A stretch of DNA of 24,681 nt, taken from the NCBI GenBank assembly GCA_964444685.1, contig CAYUIG010000048.1, positions 1 through 24,681 on the forward strand, in the 5' to 3' direction. This DNA is from CAYUIG01 sp964444685 (GTDB taxonomy: Bacteria; Gemmatimonadota; Gemmatimonadetes; Longimicrobiales; RSA9). Shown here in pieces: positions 15,858 to 23,820 of the stretch. A model generated the notes under the pieces. That model was not told the DNA's origin. It ran no database searches and saw only the letters and a list, made by a program, of their open reading frames with translations. The position numbers were made by a program, and so were the translations under genes. The stretch's first letter is position 1. The number at the start of each line of letters is the position of its first letter.

Positions 15858-17683
15858 TTCCTGCCGCGGGCGATCGCTGGCTGCTGCTGCGCCAGGAGCG
15901 ATCGGAGCGCCGCGGCGCGTTCAGGCCTCGTCGCCATCAGGTTCTTCAGTTCGAACGGATCGTCCGGGTGGGCGTACAGCTCCTCGCCTCCGCGATCGGT
16001 GACGATGAAGTGCATGCCGTCATGCAGCACGGTCTGATACACCGAGTCCTCGCCTGCGTCCGGATTGCGGATGGTGAGGTACGAGGTGATGTGCGACGGC
16101 GCGTCCTGCTCGCCACGCGCCACACGCGCCAGCGACACATCTCCGAAACCTTCCGTACTCCCTGACACCACGTCCGCGATCGTGGCCGCGAGCGCCGAGA
16201 CCGGGACCGGCTCGACCACGCGCGTGCCCGCGCCATTGCCGTCCGGCATGCGGACCAGCAGAGGCACGCGCAGGGAGGGCATGTAGAGCGACTCGCCGTG
16301 GTACGCACGCCCGTGCACCATGAACTCCTCGCCATGGTCGGACGAGATGATGACGAGCGCATTGTCGAGGAGTCCACGCGCTGCGAAGTCGTCCAGCATG
16401 CGGCCGAGCTGGTCGTCGAGGTATGCGATGGCGGCGTCGTAGTCGTCGATGTCGACGGCCAGTTCGGCCACGCGTGCCGGGCGCACATGCTGTAGCAGGC
16501 GCCCGGCGGCGTTGCGTGCGGGCGGACCCAGCGGTCGCGGCACCGCCCGAATGCGAGCGAGGAACTCATCGGGCGCGACGTACGGGTCGTGCGCATCGTA
16601 GAAGTTGATGAACGCGAACCAGGGACGCTCGCGATCGCGCTCGACCCAGCGCAGGAGATCACGACGGACGTCGGGCGCAATGCGGCGGCCGTTGATCCTG
16701 TAGAAGCCGAAGCGTTCTTCGTAGCCGATCCGTTCCAGCCACTTCACGAAGCGCAGCCCGGGGAAGGTGGCGAGCAGCGCGTGACCGACGGATACGTCGT
16801 AGTCCTTCCAGTGCAGGAAGCCGCGGTCGATCCCCCACTCGGAGTTGCCGTAGAAGAAGTTCGCCGTCACGCCTCCGGTCCGGTAGCCGCGGGCGCGCAG
16901 GAACTCCGCAATGGTCGGCTTACTTGCGTCCAGTGGCTCCGTCCATCCGGTCGACAGCTCCTGGGCCGGGCGGCCCGTGAACATGGACGCGTGGGATGGC
17001 AGCGTCCACGACGTGGGCGACATCGCATGCTCGAAGGTGATGGCCTGCTGCGCGAACTGCTCGAGCCGTGGGGTCGTCGGACGGGGGTAGCCGTACAGGC
17101 TGAGATTCCACGAGCGCACGGTGTCCAGGATGATCAGCAGCACGTTCGGCGCTCCCGCTTCCGCCTGCGGCAGAGCGGCGACGGCGCGCGCCTCGCGGAT
17201 CCGTTCCCCCGCATTCGCCCCGGCGGCGAGCAGGATCACGGTCCCGATCATCGCCGCGGATGTGAGCCGCACGAAGCGGAAGAAGGTCTCGGGCCGGCGC
17301 TTTGCATAGCGGGCGAACTGCGTACCGATTCCGCCGGCCAGAACGGCGACGGCCGCATCGTGCAGCTCGGTGCTCCAGGTCATGAGACCGGCCAGCGAGC
17401 CACCCGCGGCAAGGACGAAGACGATCGTTCGAAGCCCGACCCGGCGCGGAAACCATCGCGCCAGCAGGATCAGCAGTCCGGCTACGGGGAGTGCGAGCAG
17501 CACGAACGTCACAGGGCCGATCCACACGACTTGCGGCGTAATCAGCGTGACCTGGTCCAGCAGGAACTTCTTGATGGCGGTCAGGGCGACCACACCGAGA
17601 CCGGTGATCAGGCCGAACCAGAGAGCGAGTCGCAGGACGGTGCCGGCCGTAACGGGCCGGGATGGAGCGGGCTTCGACGCCAT
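15854..17683 (-). CDS. Second membrane-anchored sulfatase-fold protein
   Basis: 609 residues from ATG 17683, chosen over a GTG at 17692 because GAGG (17692-17695) lies eight bases upstream of the ATG. Four or five hydrophobic segments fill residues 15-157. The catalytic domain starts at PNVLLIILDTVRSWNLSLYGY (metal-binding D187). TSWTLPSHASMFTG places Thr227 at the nucleophile position instead of the formylglycine Cys/Ser of true sulfatases. FINFYDAHDPY and VIISSDHGEEF supply further metal ligands, and ELKNLMATRPE is the usual tail. The architecture matches the protein at 6111-8057, so the two are paralogues. Probable role: transfer or removal of a phospho- or sulfo-group on the outer side of the inner membrane. 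It is convergent with the lipoprotein gene. Confidence 0.85.
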   Translation of the reverse strand: MASKPAPSRPVTAGTVLRLALWFGLITGLGVVALTAIKKFLLDQVTLITPQVVWIGPVTFVLLALPVAGLLILLARWFPRRVGLRTIVFVLAAGGSLAGLMTWSTELHDAAVAVLAGGIGTQFARYAKRRPETFFRFVRLTSAAMIGTVILLAAGANAGERIREARAVAALPQAEAGAPNVLLIILDTVRSWNLSLYGYPRPTTPRLEQFAQQAITFEHAMSPTSWTLPSHASMFTGRPAQELSTGWTEPLDASKPTIAEFLRARGYRTGGVTANFFYGNSEWGIDRGFLHWKDYDVSVGHALLATFPGLRFVKWLERIGYEERFGFYRINGRRIAPDVRRDLLRWVERDRERPWFAFINFYDAHDPYVAPDEFLARIRAVPRPLGPPARNAAGRLLQHVRPARVAELAVDIDDYDAAIAYLDDQLGRMLDDFAARGLLDNALVIISSDHGEEFMVHGRAYHGESLYMPSLRVPLLVRMPDGNGAGTRVVEPVPVSALAATIADVVSGSTEGFGDVSLARVARGEQDAPSHITSYLTIRNPDAGEDSVYQTVLHDGMHFIVTDRGGEELYAHPDDPFELKNLMATRPERAAALRSLLAQQQPAIARGRN

Positions 17684-17852
17684 GAGCAGCACCTCGTGGG
17701 TGAGGCCCCCGGCGTCAGAGGCTGGGCCGATGCTCCAGGATACGGCCGGCTCGTGTTATCTGGGAAGAGCGATCGACCCGTAGCGGGGTTCGTGGCCGGG
17801 CATGATACTGGCCGGACTCCGCGCTACCGTTCAGATCAGATAGGGGGACTCC
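17684..17852. promoter_or_regulatory. Divergent region between the sulfatase-fold and CBS genes
   Basis: 169 bases hold two diverging starts. GAGG serves the minus-strand gene. On the plus strand AGGGGG (17842-17847) lies close before the CBS gene's ATG at 17853. TTATCT near 17755 and GATACT near 17803 are possible -10 elements, but neither has a good -35 partner. Confidence 0.35.
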
Positions 17853-18371
17853 ATGGCGACCCTGCGCGACATCATGACCACGCGTCTCGTTACCGTGGCA
17901 CCGTCCGCGACGCTCCGCGAAGTTGCCGACACGCTCAGTTCGGAGGGTATCAGCGGCGTGCCGGTCGTTGCGGGCGAACGCGTGGTCGGTGTGATCTCGG
18001 CAATGGACCTGATCGACTTCGGTTCGTCCGGAGCCGCGACCCCGCTGGTGGAGGCGCCGGGCTTCGACGAGGAGGACGGTGACCCGGGCAGCTTCTTCGC
18101 GGAATGGTGGCCTGATGCGGCCACACCGGAGCTGATCGGACTCGGCGAGCAGCACGCCGGCGACGAATGGGAGGCGCTGGAAGCGCACACGGCCGAGGAG
18201 CTGATGACGCGGCGCCTGTGCACGCTGCCTCCCGACACCGAGCTGCGGGAAGCAGCGCGCTACATGGTCCGGAACGGCGTCCACAGGGTGCTCGTGGTGG
18301 AGGACGAGCGCCTGGCGGGACTGGCCACTACGATGGACTTCCTCCGCGCCCTGGCGGAGGGGAAGATCTGA
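17853..18371 (+). CDS. Two-CBS-domain protein
   Basis: A 172-residue soluble protein made of a CBS pair. The first repeat starts IMTTRLVTVAPSATLREVA near residue 7 and ends GVISAMDL near 52. The second starts LMTRRLCTLPPDTELREAA near 117 and ends with the matching TTMDFLRAL. Between them lies an acidic insert of about 60 residues (EEDGDPGSFF, EWWPDA), longer than in minimal CBS pairs. CBS pairs usually bind adenine nucleotides and regulate partner enzymes or transporters. No partner domain is fused and no target is obvious next door. The stop directly abuts the convergent DUF5658 gene's stop (TGATCA). Confidence 0.85.
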   Translation: MATLRDIMTTRLVTVAPSATLREVADTLSSEGISGVPVVAGERVVGVISAMDLIDFGSSGAATPLVEAPGFDEEDGDPGSFFAEWWPDAATPELIGLGEQHAGDEWEALEAHTAEELMTRRLCTLPPDTELREAARYMVRNGVHRVLVVEDERLAGLATTMDFLRALAEGKI

Positions 18372-18875
18372 TCAGCCGGTGCTGCGCAGCAGGTAGAGTT
18401 CCCAGCCGATCAGGGCCGTGTACAGGCAGAGCAGTCCGAGCAGCAGCTCGCGGACCCGCAGCGATCGCAGGATCCGCAGATTCGAGCACGCGGCCAGCAC
18501 GATCAGGCCCCAGCCGGTAATCACGGTCTTGATGTTGACGAAGACCTGGGTCTCGTGCTCGAGGAAGAAGCGCATCACGGGATTCGCTTCGACCACCTGG
18601 CCCGACTCGAGCAGTGTCAGCGTCATGAACGCGTCCAGACCGCTGAGCGCGAAGATGGCGACGACGAGCAGCACGAAGGACGGGCTGTAGTGGTCCGAGT
18701 GCGAGTCGTCCTCGGCTCGCCGACCGCCGTTGCGCCGGCCGCGGTAGATCCACCGCCAATCTGCCAGCAGGAGCGGCCGGTCCCGCCGGTCCCTGCCGCT
18801 CCTCCGCTCGGGGCCGCTCCAGCCCCCAGCCGTAGCCTCTCGTGCCATCGTCAGCGCGCTCCGGCTTCGGTCCAT
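18372..18875 (-). CDS. DUF5658-type membrane protein
   Basis: 167 residues from ATG 18875, preceded by AGGACAGGA; a second ATG at 18848 (158 residues) is also possible. The N-terminal 60 residues are arginine-rich with two RR-repeat patches (ERRSGRDRRDRP, RGRRNGGRRAEDD) and likely lie in the cytoplasm. Three hydrophobic helices follow: FVLLVVAIFALSGLDAFMTL, FVNIKTVITGWGLIVLAA and LLLGLLCLYTALIGWELYLL. The LDAFMTLTLLESGQVVEANPVM block is the DUF5658 signature. Function is unknown. It is convergent with the CBS gene and has its own upstream region shared with the cytochrome operon. Confidence 0.75.
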   Translation of the reverse strand: MDRSRSALTMAREATAGGWSGPERRSGRDRRDRPLLLADWRWIYRGRRNGGRRAEDDSHSDHYSPSFVLLVVAIFALSGLDAFMTLTLLESGQVVEANPVMRFFLEHETQVFVNIKTVITGWGLIVLAACSNLRILRSLRVRELLLGLLCLYTALIGWELYLLRSTG

Positions 18876-19236
18876 GTGGTCCTGTCCTGCCTTGGGACCG
18901 GGGCAAGTTGCGCACCCCGGGGCCGGCACGCCGGACCCGCCCGCCCCACCCGCCGTGAGCCCGCGCCCCGCCGGGACATTTTCGCGCCCCGCAACGGGGC
19001 GCCCGGGCATTTGAGACAACCCGAAGTGTCGCAGGGGCACGACATGGACTGCTGCGCAGCACGTGTTCCGAGACGTTACACCGCCCCGCCTAGGCCCGCA
19101 TTTCCCGTCTAACCGCGTTCGTCGCCCGCCGTACGTCGCCCGAAGGTGCTGTCAGGGATAACCCGATTGCGTCAGACGGCCCTGCGAGGAAACATTAGCT
19201 GTCGTGTAGGATGGATCCATAGAGGTTGGGGGGAAC
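18876..19236. other. Divergent intergenic region upstream of the cytochrome operon
   Basis: 361 bases without a supported gene. It holds the hairpin at 18984-19002 and a less GC-rich segment from about 19150 to 19236 just before the first cytochrome gene. There, TTGCGT (19167-19172) and AACATT (19191-19196), 18 bases apart, could form a weak promoter. GAGG and a G-run (19222-19233) act as ribosome-binding site for the ATG at 19237. No recognisable FNR, ArcA or Fur-like palindrome was found. Confidence 0.4.
18984..19002. repeat. Perfect GC-rich hairpin upstream of the cytochrome operon
   Basis: GCGCCCCG and CGGGGCGC form an 8-bp stem around a three-base CAA loop. No T-run follows on either strand, so a standard intrinsic terminator is not supported. 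It may simply reflect base composition. Confidence 0.3.
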
Positions 19237-20727
19237 ATGGGAATCGGATCACCGCACGGGCCCCGCCCGCTTGCACTCCTCGCCGTGCTCCTGCTTTCCG
19301 TGTCGTGCGTGGATGAGCAGATCGTCTACCGCGATCGCGAGCTGTTCGAAGACCCGCCCGTCGGGGCGGTCGGCATGCTCGGATACACGGATGAGGAGAG
19401 CAAGCTCACCGTGTGCGGCAACTGTCACATCGACTTCCAGTCGCAGTGGGAGAACACAGCGCACGCGGACGCATGGAACACGCTGCAGGAGAGTGGCCAC
19501 GCGCAGAGCTTCTGCGAGAGCTGTCACTCGGTAACGCAGCTCGGGAACGCGCAGGATGCACCGGCCGGTCACGAGACGACCGAGGATACGCGCTATTACG
19601 ACGTGCAGTGCGAGAGCTGTCACGGCCCCGGGCTGGCACACGTGCAGGCGCCGGACGCGACGCAGCCGTTCGCGCCGGTGGCGGTCGGTGTCGACCTGTC
19701 GACCGGGTGCGGAGAGTGCCACAACGGGACGCATCACCCGTTCGTGGAGGAATGGGCGCAGTCCGGCCACGGTGCTGTGGTGACGTCGGCGGCGAGCCGC
19801 GACGCATGCGCGCCCTGCCACACGGGTGAAGACGCGCTGATCGCATTCGGCGTGAACGCGGACTATCTCGAGAAGCCGGACGTTCTCGGCAGCACGACCG
19901 AGCATCTGGCGATCACGTGTGCGGTGTGTCACGACCCGCACGCGGCCGACCACGGCGGGCAGCTGCGCTACCCGATCGACGAGCCGAACGAGGAAGAGAA
20001 CCTGTGCATGAAGTGCCACCACAAGCGCGGCGTGCCCGACTTCACGACGTTCCGGGGCCCGCACTCGCCCGAGGGTCCGGTGCTGCTCGGGTATGGCGGG
20101 TGGTGGCCGCCGGGTATGACGTTCGCGGATGAGATCGTGTCGTCGCACGGATCGCCGGAGCGGAATCCGCGGCTGTGCGCGGGCTGCCACGTGAATGCGT
20201 TCGAGCTGGAGGACGAGCTGACGGGCGAGCCGATCATCTCGGTCGGGCACATGTTCGAATCGGCGCCCTGCGTGGACGGGAGCGGCCGGCCCACCGGGGA
20301 AACCGAATGCGCCATCCAGGCGCGGACGTTCCGGTCGTGCGTCGCGGCCGGCTGCCATCCGTCGGAGCAGAGCGCGGCGGGCGCGATGACGGCGGAGCTG
20401 CTGCTCGAGCAGAACCTCGCGAGCCAGATCGCGGCTCTGCTGGAGCAGATCCAGCCCGGCTGGCAGGCCTGCTACCTGGGGAGCGGGAACTGCGGGGCGG
20501 GGTCGCCGCTGAACTTCGACAATACGTTCACCTCGGCCGAGGGTGCGGCATTCAACTGGCAGATCGCGACGGGATACCCGGCATCCGCGATCCACAACCC
20601 GTTCCTCATGCGCGCGCTGCTGGCGGCTTCGATCACCCAGTTGCAGGAGGACTACGGGGTCCCGCTGCCGCCGGGCCTGACCGCGGCGCGGCTGCGCGAG
20701 CTCATGCGGCCGATCACGGGGCGGTGA
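19237..20727 (+). CDS. Nine-heme c-type cytochrome lipoprotein (cytochrome c554-like)
   Basis: 496 residues. The signal peptide ends in a lipobox-like LSVSC with Cys24 as the probable lipid site. Heme motifs CXXCH begin at residues 60, 93, 125, 158, 191, 228, 257 and 314. A ninth, CVAAGCH at 368, has the rarer CX4CH spacing. The segment from CGNCH through SQWENTAHADAWNTL to CESCH, followed by CESCHGPGLAHV, resembles cytochrome c554/hydroxylamine-oxidoreductase-type domains. About 120 C-terminal residues carry no heme motif but have a Cys pair (ACYLGSGNCG). It is probably exported and lipid-anchored, perhaps as the outer terminal of an electron conduit with the downstream genes (inference). 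It heads the cytochrome operon; the next gene begins 31 bases later. Confidence 0.9.
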   Translation: MGIGSPHGPRPLALLAVLLLSVSCVDEQIVYRDRELFEDPPVGAVGMLGYTDEESKLTVCGNCHIDFQSQWENTAHADAWNTLQESGHAQSFCESCHSVTQLGNAQDAPAGHETTEDTRYYDVQCESCHGPGLAHVQAPDATQPFAPVAVGVDLSTGCGECHNGTHHPFVEEWAQSGHGAVVTSAASRDACAPCHTGEDALIAFGVNADYLEKPDVLGSTTEHLAITCAVCHDPHAADHGGQLRYPIDEPNEEENLCMKCHHKRGVPDFTTFRGPHSPEGPVLLGYGGWWPPGMTFADEIVSSHGSPERNPRLCAGCHVNAFELEDELTGEPIISVGHMFESAPCVDGSGRPTGETECAIQARTFRSCVAAGCHPSEQSAAGAMTAELLLEQNLASQIAALLEQIQPGWQACYLGSGNCGAGSPLNFDNTFTSAEGAAFNWQIATGYPASAIHNPFLMRALLAASITQLQEDYGVPLPPGLTAARLRELMRPITGR

Positions 20728-20731
20728 CCAG

Positions 20732-20748
20732 GCCCCTTCGGCCGGGGC
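20732..20748 (+). repeat. Small hairpin in the gap between the first two cytochrome genes
   Basis: GCCCC and GGGGC can pair around a seven-base loop (TTCGGCC) immediately before the GGAGG ribosome-binding site at 20749-20753. It could influence translation or mRNA stability between the genes, or be a by-product of GC content. Confidence 0.25.
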
Positions 20749-20753
20749 GGAGG
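20749..20753 (+). promoter_or_regulatory. Ribosome-binding site deciding the GTG start of the 20-heme cytochrome
   Basis: GGAGG stands five bases before GTG 20759. No ATG gives a suitable N-terminus before the membrane anchor. Confidence 0.65.
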
Positions 20754-20758
20754 CCGTA

Positions 20759-22372
20759 GTGACGGACGGATCCCCCGGGCGGGCCAGCAGGCTGGCCGCC
20801 CGGGTGCGATCGTGGGTCGGCCGGCTTTCCCGGTCAGCCCTCATCGCACTTGCGGCGCTGGGCCTCGCGGCCGTAGCGGTGGCCGGCGCGCTCCTCTACA
20901 GGACGTACTCGTTCGTCCAGCACGACAACGACTTCTGCCTGCAGTGTCATCTGATGCAGGCCCCGTTCGAGCAGTTCGCGCGCAGCGCGCATCGTGGCCT
21001 CGGCTGCAAGGCCTGCCACAGGCCGACGCTGGTCGAGCGCAGCCGTATGGGCCTCACCCAGGTCCTCTTCGACCCCGACTCCATCTCCGTCCACGCCGAA
21101 GTCCCGAACGAAACGTGCGCGGAGTGCCACATCGAAGGCGACCCGGAGGAATGGCGCATCATCGCATCCTCCGCCGGCCACCGGGTGCACCTGGAGTCCG
21201 ACGACCCGGCGCTGCGCGAGCTCGACTGCGTGCAGTGCCACTCGTCGGGCGTGCACGAGTTCACGGCGACGGACCGGACCTGCGGGCAGGCGGGCTGTCA
21301 CGAGAACACGGAGGTTCGGCTCGGCCGCATGGGCCAGCTCACCATCCACTGCGGCTCCTGCCACGAGTTCAGCCGCCCTGCGGCGGCTGCCCCAGCCGAC
21401 AGCCTCGAGGGTGCGCTTCGGCCCCAGCGCGAGGAGTGCCTGAGCTGCCATGCGATGCAGCTCCTCGTCCAGGACTTTCCCGAACATGATCCGCACGATG
21501 CCGCATGCGGAGCGTGTCATCAGCCCCACGAACAGCGCACACCGGCCGAAGCCGTGCAGTCGTGCGCCACCGGCGGCTGCCACGCAGCCGCGGACACGCT
21601 CACGCCCTTCCATCGCGGCCTCGATCCGGGCGTGCTGGATCGCTGCCTGCTCTGCCACGAGGCGCACGACTTCCGCGTCGATGGCGAGAACTGTACGGCC
21701 TGCCATCAGGACATCGGTGGCGCCGGCATGCTGCCATCGCTGCTGCGGCACGCTGCACCGGTGCAGCGGCAGGACACCATGGAGTTCTCGCACGCCCGTC
21801 ACGCCACGGTCACCTGCACGGCCTGCCACGAGACGGAGCGAACGCACGGCGGTGTCACGATCACGTCCGTCCGCGACTGCCAGGAGTGCCACCACACGGG
21901 CTCGCAGTCGGCGCGCTGCGAAAGCTGCCATGCGCCGGCCGACTACTCGGCACGCGAGACCGTGAACCGGACGCTGACGATGTCGGTCGGGGCACCGAAG
22001 GCGCGGCGGCTGCCGTTCGATCATGACGATCATGCTTCGGAATCGTGCGCGACCTGTCACGTCTCGTCGTTGACGCGCACGGCCGCGCAGGTCTCGTGCG
22101 AGTCGTGCCACGACGAGCATCACGAGACGGACGCGAACTGCATGGCGTGCCACGCACGGCCGCCGGCGCGCGCGCACTCGGCAGAGGCGCACGTCACCTG
22201 CACGGGCGCCGGCTGCCACGCCGCGGCGGAAATGCCGTTCGACGGCGTGCCGCGCACCCGCACCGTCTGTCTCGCATGCCACCAGGACCTCACGGACCAC
22301 CGGCCCGGCCGGAACTGCGAGGACTGCCACGCGCTGCCTGCGCCGCGCTCCGGTCGCGGAGCGGCGCCGTGA
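20759..22372 (+). CDS. Twenty-heme cytochrome with NapC/NrfH-like membrane anchor
   Basis: 537 residues. A basic cytoplasmic N-terminus is followed by one transmembrane helix at about 26-48. CLQCHLM at 60-66 then gives the CXXCHXM arrangement of NrfH, in which Met is the axial ligand of the first heme; a second motif follows at 83 (CKACH). In all there are 17 CXXCH motifs (60, 83, 120, 157, 198, 227, 250, 296, 312, 353, 374, 387, 430, 447, 461, 504, 520) and three CX4CH motifs (175, 269, 481). That is about one heme per 27 residues. It would take electrons from the menaquinol pool and carry them far into the periplasm. Typical NapC/NrfH proteins hold only four hemes, so the array beyond the anchor is a large extension. 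Its stop overlaps the barrel gene's start. Confidence 0.92.
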   Translation: MTDGSPGRASRLAARVRSWVGRLSRSALIALAALGLAAVAVAGALLYRTYSFVQHDNDFCLQCHLMQAPFEQFARSAHRGLGCKACHRPTLVERSRMGLTQVLFDPDSISVHAEVPNETCAECHIEGDPEEWRIIASSAGHRVHLESDDPALRELDCVQCHSSGVHEFTATDRTCGQAGCHENTEVRLGRMGQLTIHCGSCHEFSRPAAAAPADSLEGALRPQREECLSCHAMQLLVQDFPEHDPHDAACGACHQPHEQRTPAEAVQSCATGGCHAAADTLTPFHRGLDPGVLDRCLLCHEAHDFRVDGENCTACHQDIGGAGMLPSLLRHAAPVQRQDTMEFSHARHATVTCTACHETERTHGGVTITSVRDCQECHHTGSQSARCESCHAPADYSARETVNRTLTMSVGAPKARRLPFDHDDHASESCATCHVSSLTRTAAQVSCESCHDEHHETDANCMACHARPPARAHSAEAHVTCTGAGCHAAAEMPFDGVPRTRTVCLACHQDLTDHRPGRNCEDCHALPAPRSGRGAAP

Positions 22373-23820
22373 CCGTGCGTACCGTCTTCGCGGGCCTGCT
22401 GTTGCTGTGGCCCTGCGCGTCGGCCGCGCAGGACTTCCGTGGAGAACTTCGCTCGAACGGCCGCTACATCGAGGTGCGGCCGATCCGGCTCGATACCGTG
22501 GCTCGTGATCTGGTCTCGCCGGGAGTCGGCGGTCGGCTCGAGTTCGAGGGGCAGCCCGTCTTCTGCAACGCTTCCACTGGGACCTGCACGCGTTACGTGA
22601 GCGCACCGGTCGAGCACGCGGTGCTGCTCACGCAGGACGTGGCGTTCACCGCATGGGGCTTCGGCGTGACGGGCCTCAGTGCCACCGTGCTGCTGCGCGG
22701 CCGGGCGGATGCGGGTGGAGGATTCGACTGGCCGCGCGCGGACGACCCGTTCGATGCGATCCTCGCCTATGCCGAGCTGAACCGCGAGCGCTGGCGCGTG
22801 CGTGTCGGCCGGCAGCAGACCGCGGGCGGGCTCGGCTTCTCGAGCTACGATGGCGCCAGCGCGCTGTACGACGCTACAGACTGGCTGCGCATCGACGCCT
22901 ACGCCGGCCGCAGCCTCGCCAGGGCGCTGTACGAGCCCCGCAACGAAGCGCTGCGCGGCGTCGAGGCCTTCCTGCCCGATGAGGGTGCAGTCATCGTGGG
23001 CGGCGCCGTCGAAGCGGATGTCGGCGCCACTACCACGGTGGCGGGACGGTATCAGCGTGAGATCTGGTGGGACCGCTCCGCACTGGTGTCGGAGCGCGCA
23101 TCGGTGGACGCGCGCACCAGCCACTTCGCACCGGTGCGGCTGGCGGCGGCGTTCGACTACGACTTCGCGTTCGGACGGATCGGCAAGGCGCACATCACCG
23201 CCGCGCTGCCCGTGCCCGGCCGCGCGCTCGCGGTGGAAGCGATCGTGCGGCGGTACGTGCCGTACTTCGAGTTGTGGACGATCTGGGGCTACTTCAGTCC
23301 GGTGGGCTACCACGAGGCCGAGGTGGCGGCCGATTGGCAGGCTCGTCCCGGCCTGTCCGTGCGCGGCACGGCGGCCTGGCGCGACTACGAGGACACCGAA
23401 ACGGTGGTCGTGCTCGATCCGCTCGAGGACTCCTCGCTGCGCGTCGAGGTCGCGGCGCGCTGGACACGGGATTCGTGGAGCCTCGACGCGTCCTATGCTC
23501 AGGAGCGCGGCTTCGGCGCGACCATGAGCGCGGCGGACGCTGCGATCTCCCGGGCGCTCTCGCCGCGCGCGACCCTGACCGCGAGCGGCAGCGCGTTCCA
23601 GCAGATCGAGGAGTTCCGCATCGGCGATGGCTTCGTGATCGGCGGCGGACTGTCGGCGGATGTCGAGGTGCTCGACCGCACGCACGTCAACGGTGGTGTC
23701 ACGCTGTACCGCCAGACGTTCGACAACCGTCCGGGCGGAGCCGACTGGAATCAGATGCGCGCGTGGCTGGGGCTCCGTTTCGGGTTCGGCCGGGACGCGG
23801 GCCTGGGGAGCGGATCGTGA
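22369..23820 (+). CDS. Predicted outer-membrane beta-barrel protein (porin-like) in the cytochrome operon
   Basis: 483 residues from GTG 22369, which overlaps the preceding stop (GTGA) and has GGAG seven bases upstream. The signal peptide ends about ASAAQD (cleavage near residue 20). The rest is rich in alternating polar and aromatic strands with frequent R/Y/W (RWRVRVGRQQ, YFELWTIWGYFS, VTLYRQTF). It ends WLGLRFGFGRDAG and shows no heme motif, as expected for a beta-barrel. A Cys pair, CNASTGTC, lies at 66-73. Placed between cytochromes, it is a candidate sheath that lets a cytochrome cross the outer membrane, comparable in role to MtrB/PioB/OmbB. I could not recognise it as a member of those families; function is inferred from context. 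Confidence 0.78.
   Translation: MTVRTVFAGLLLLWPCASAAQDFRGELRSNGRYIEVRPIRLDTVARDLVSPGVGGRLEFEGQPVFCNASTGTCTRYVSAPVEHAVLLTQDVAFTAWGFGVTGLSATVLLRGRADAGGGFDWPRADDPFDAILAYAELNRERWRVRVGRQQTAGGLGFSSYDGASALYDATDWLRIDAYAGRSLARALYEPRNEALRGVEAFLPDEGAVIVGGAVEADVGATTTVAGRYQREIWWDRSALVSERASVDARTSHFAPVRLAAAFDYDFAFGRIGKAHITAALPVPGRALAVEAIVRRYVPYFELWTIWGYFSPVGYHEAEVAADWQARPGLSVRGTAAWRDYEDTETVVVLDPLEDSSLRVEVAARWTRDSWSLDASYAQERGFGATMSAADAAISRALSPRATLTASGSAFQQIEEFRIGDGFVIGGGLSADVEVLDRTHVNGGVTLYRQTFDNRPGGADWNQMRAWLGLRFGFGRDAGLGSGS
23805..23810 (+). promoter_or_regulatory. Ribosome-binding site of the last cytochrome
   Basis: GGGGAG is six bases upstream of the GTG at 23817, inside the end of the barrel gene. It supports this start for the partial cytochrome. 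Confidence 0.6.

Noticed and set aside
18984..19002. An intrinsic terminator
   Set aside because: The stem is good, but no T-run follows on either strand and no gene ends nearby.
22369..23820. Calling the barrel MtrB/PioB
   Set aside because: The N-terminal CXXC and sequence blocks of those families are not seen; only position and barrel character agree.
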